Shown here piece after piece: positions 7,425-7,688 of a DNA stretch of 7,688 nt. How positions within the stretch are numbered: position 1 is the stretch's first letter; each line of letters opens with the position of its first letter. Origin of the DNA: DAOTUB01 sp034437455 (lineage in GTDB: Bacteria > Chloroflexota > Anaerolineae > B4-G1). The notes beneath the pieces were generated by a model that searched no databases, was not told the DNA's origin, and was given only the letters and a program-made list of their open reading frames with translations. The stretch is taken from positions 1 to 7,688 of the forward strand of contig DAOTUB010000361.1 in assembly GCA_034437455.1 (NCBI GenBank), written 5' to 3'. Both the position numbers and the translations under genes were made by a program.

Positions 7425-7509
7425 AGGGAAAGCGAGTTGAGCAGGGGCGCAGTCCGTATCCCTGTGGATGTGGTAATCGCAAGTTGGCTGCTAGCCATTC
7501 TCCAGACAT
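7423..7509 (-). CDS. Candidate 28-residue leader peptide of the pyr attenuator
   Basis: A 28-codon frame begins at ATG 7509 (MSGEWLAAN...) and ends at TGA 7425-7423, whose last two bases are the first two of the terminator stem. The predicted transcription start is at or one base before the ATG, so translation would be nearly leaderless. The peptide shows no enrichment for one amino acid and no transmembrane character. Its length and stop position resemble the leader peptide of E. coli pyrBI, where a ribosome near the stop codon blocks the terminator. A chance frame of this length is quite possible, so this stays a candidate. Confidence 0.3.
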   Translation of the reverse strand: MSGEWLAANLRLPHPQGYGLRPCSTRFP

Positions 7510-7517
7510 CGGGCGCG

Positions 7518-7546
7518 ACTATACCATAATCGGCGCGAGATGTCAA
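7518..7546 (-). promoter_or_regulatory. Sigma-70-type promoter of the pyrF-pyrE-pyrD operon
   Basis: On the minus strand TTGACA (7546-7541, full consensus) is separated by exactly 17 bp from TATAGT (7523-7518, five of six). Transcription should start around the G at 7510 or A at 7509. No other comparable promoter precedes pyrF, so it likely drives all three genes. Confidence 0.85.
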
Positions 7547-7572
7547 GTTCTGTCTTTGTCGTGTCAGTTAAA

Positions 7573-7638
7573 GTTCAAAAGTGAACCATTTAAGGCTGAA
7601 AGGTGAACCGTTTCTGGTTGAAAAGTGAACCGGTCATG
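7573..7638. repeat. Three direct repeats with exact 22-bp period (core AAAAGTGAACC)
   Basis: Cores are AAAAGTGAACC at 7577-7587, AAAGGTGAACC at 7599-7609 and AAAAGTGAACC at 7621-7631. Flanking bases are also similar (GTTC, GCTG or GTTG before the core). A 22-bp step is close to two helix turns, so bound proteins would line up on one face. The first copy extends to an inverted repeat, GTTCA-AAAG-TGAAC. They lie between the pyr promoter and the start of the rightward gene. They could be operators for that gene or transposase-binding repeats of an IS21-like end. Confidence 0.85.
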
Positions 7639-7669
7639 ATAGAGTTCTCCCAAGCTAATCCTAGATCCC

Positions 7670-7676
7670 AGGAGGA
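7670..7676 (+). promoter_or_regulatory. Ribosome binding site of the right-edge gene
   Basis: AGGAGGA lies 5 nt before ATG 7682. The strong match and ideal spacing are the main evidence that a gene starts here. I see no convincing sigma-70 promoter for it; CATGAT at 7635-7640 is a poor -10 candidate without a good -35. Confidence 0.75.
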
Positions 7677-7681
7677 AGAAA

Positions 7682-7688
7682 ATGGTTC
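7682..7688 (+). CDS. Start of an unidentified rightward gene (two codons plus one base)
   Basis: Only ATG GTT C is in the window (Met-Val, then a codon starting with C). The call rests on the strong ribosome binding site. The gene diverges from pyrF, with the 22-bp repeats in its upstream region. The product cannot be named from two residues. An IS21-type transposase gene (istA) or a regulated divergent gene are both possible. Confidence 0.6.

Larger units (their letters stand above)
7343..7511 (-). other. 5' leader of the pyrF-pyrE-pyrD transcript
   Basis: The predicted leader runs about 168 nt from the start point near 7510 to the pyrF ATG. In transcript order it holds a candidate leader-peptide start at 7509, a small hairpin at 7497-7485 (TGGCT-AGC-AGCCA), a possible hairpin at 7464-7442 (CAGGG with CCCTG), the terminator hairpin at 7424-7399 with its T-run, and the pyrF ribosome binding site. 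I find only weak partial matches to the PyrR-binding consensus and no known riboswitch I can recognise. Confidence 0.6.

Noticed and set aside
7343..7498. A 52-codon in-frame N-terminal extension of pyrF from ATG 7498 through the terminator hairpin.
   Set aside because: The frame is open, but GGAG lies only 1 nt from that ATG, the extension crosses a strong terminator, and ATG 7342 has a near-perfect ribosome binding site right before the family-like sequence begins.
7425..7511. A PyrR-binding anti-antiterminator in the pyr leader.
   Set aside because: Only a partial match to the consensus core (around the AUCCACAGGGAU segment) is present, with key G residues out of place, so I cannot support it.
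7573..7638. A CRISPR-like array.
   Set aside because: Only three short repeats, a 22-bp period without unique spacers of normal length, and similarity that extends into the between-core bases.

Overview
The window reads as a moderately GC-rich bacterial chromosome segment, most likely from the Chloroflexota (Anaerolineae-like). This rests on a 'YLPLVV' segment in a secreted repeat protein, Pro/Thr 'TPTP' stalks, and the style of the pyrimidine genes. No rRNA or housekeeping marker is present to fix the lineage, so it is an inference.

Layout. (1) 3-1271 (+): the 3' part of a secreted modular protein with tandem InlB-B-like repeats, a YLPLVV segment, a fibronectin-III-like domain and a pre-peptidase-C-like terminal domain. 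(2) 1272-1526: intergenic region with a weak terminator-like hairpin and the ribosome binding site of the next gene. (3) 1527-4928 (+): a large membrane protein. It has a signal peptide, an extracellular von Willebrand A (VWA) domain with an intact metal site, two beta domains, a Pro/Thr stalk, one membrane helix and about 620 cytoplasmic residues. Its C-terminal end resembles the lid and winged helix of STAND/AAA NTPases, but no P-loop is visible. (4) 4938-7342 (-): a pyrimidine operon transcribed pyrF, pyrE, pyrD, converging tail to tail on the VWA gene with only 9 bp between stop codons. (5) 7343-7546 (-): the operon's control region, with a near-consensus sigma-70 promoter, a leader of about 168 nt, a strong intrinsic terminator between promoter and pyrF, and a candidate 28-residue leader peptide whose stop codon touches the terminator hairpin. 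(6) 7547-7688: an AT-richer stretch with three direct repeats at an exact 22-bp period, followed by a ribosome binding site and the first codons of a rightward gene that leaves the window. This could be a regulated divergent gene or the end of an IS21-like element.

How the genes work together. PyrD, PyrE and PyrF catalyse the last three steps of UMP synthesis (dihydroorotate to orotate to OMP to UMP). pyrF and pyrE overlap by 4 bp, and the set appears to be controlled by transcription attenuation. The secreted repeat protein and the VWA membrane protein share a strand and an extracytoplasmic theme, but nothing in the sequence proves they act together.

Most worth a second look: the pyr attenuator with its leader ORF, the P-loop-less VWA/STAND-tail membrane protein, and the phased 22-bp repeats at the right edge.
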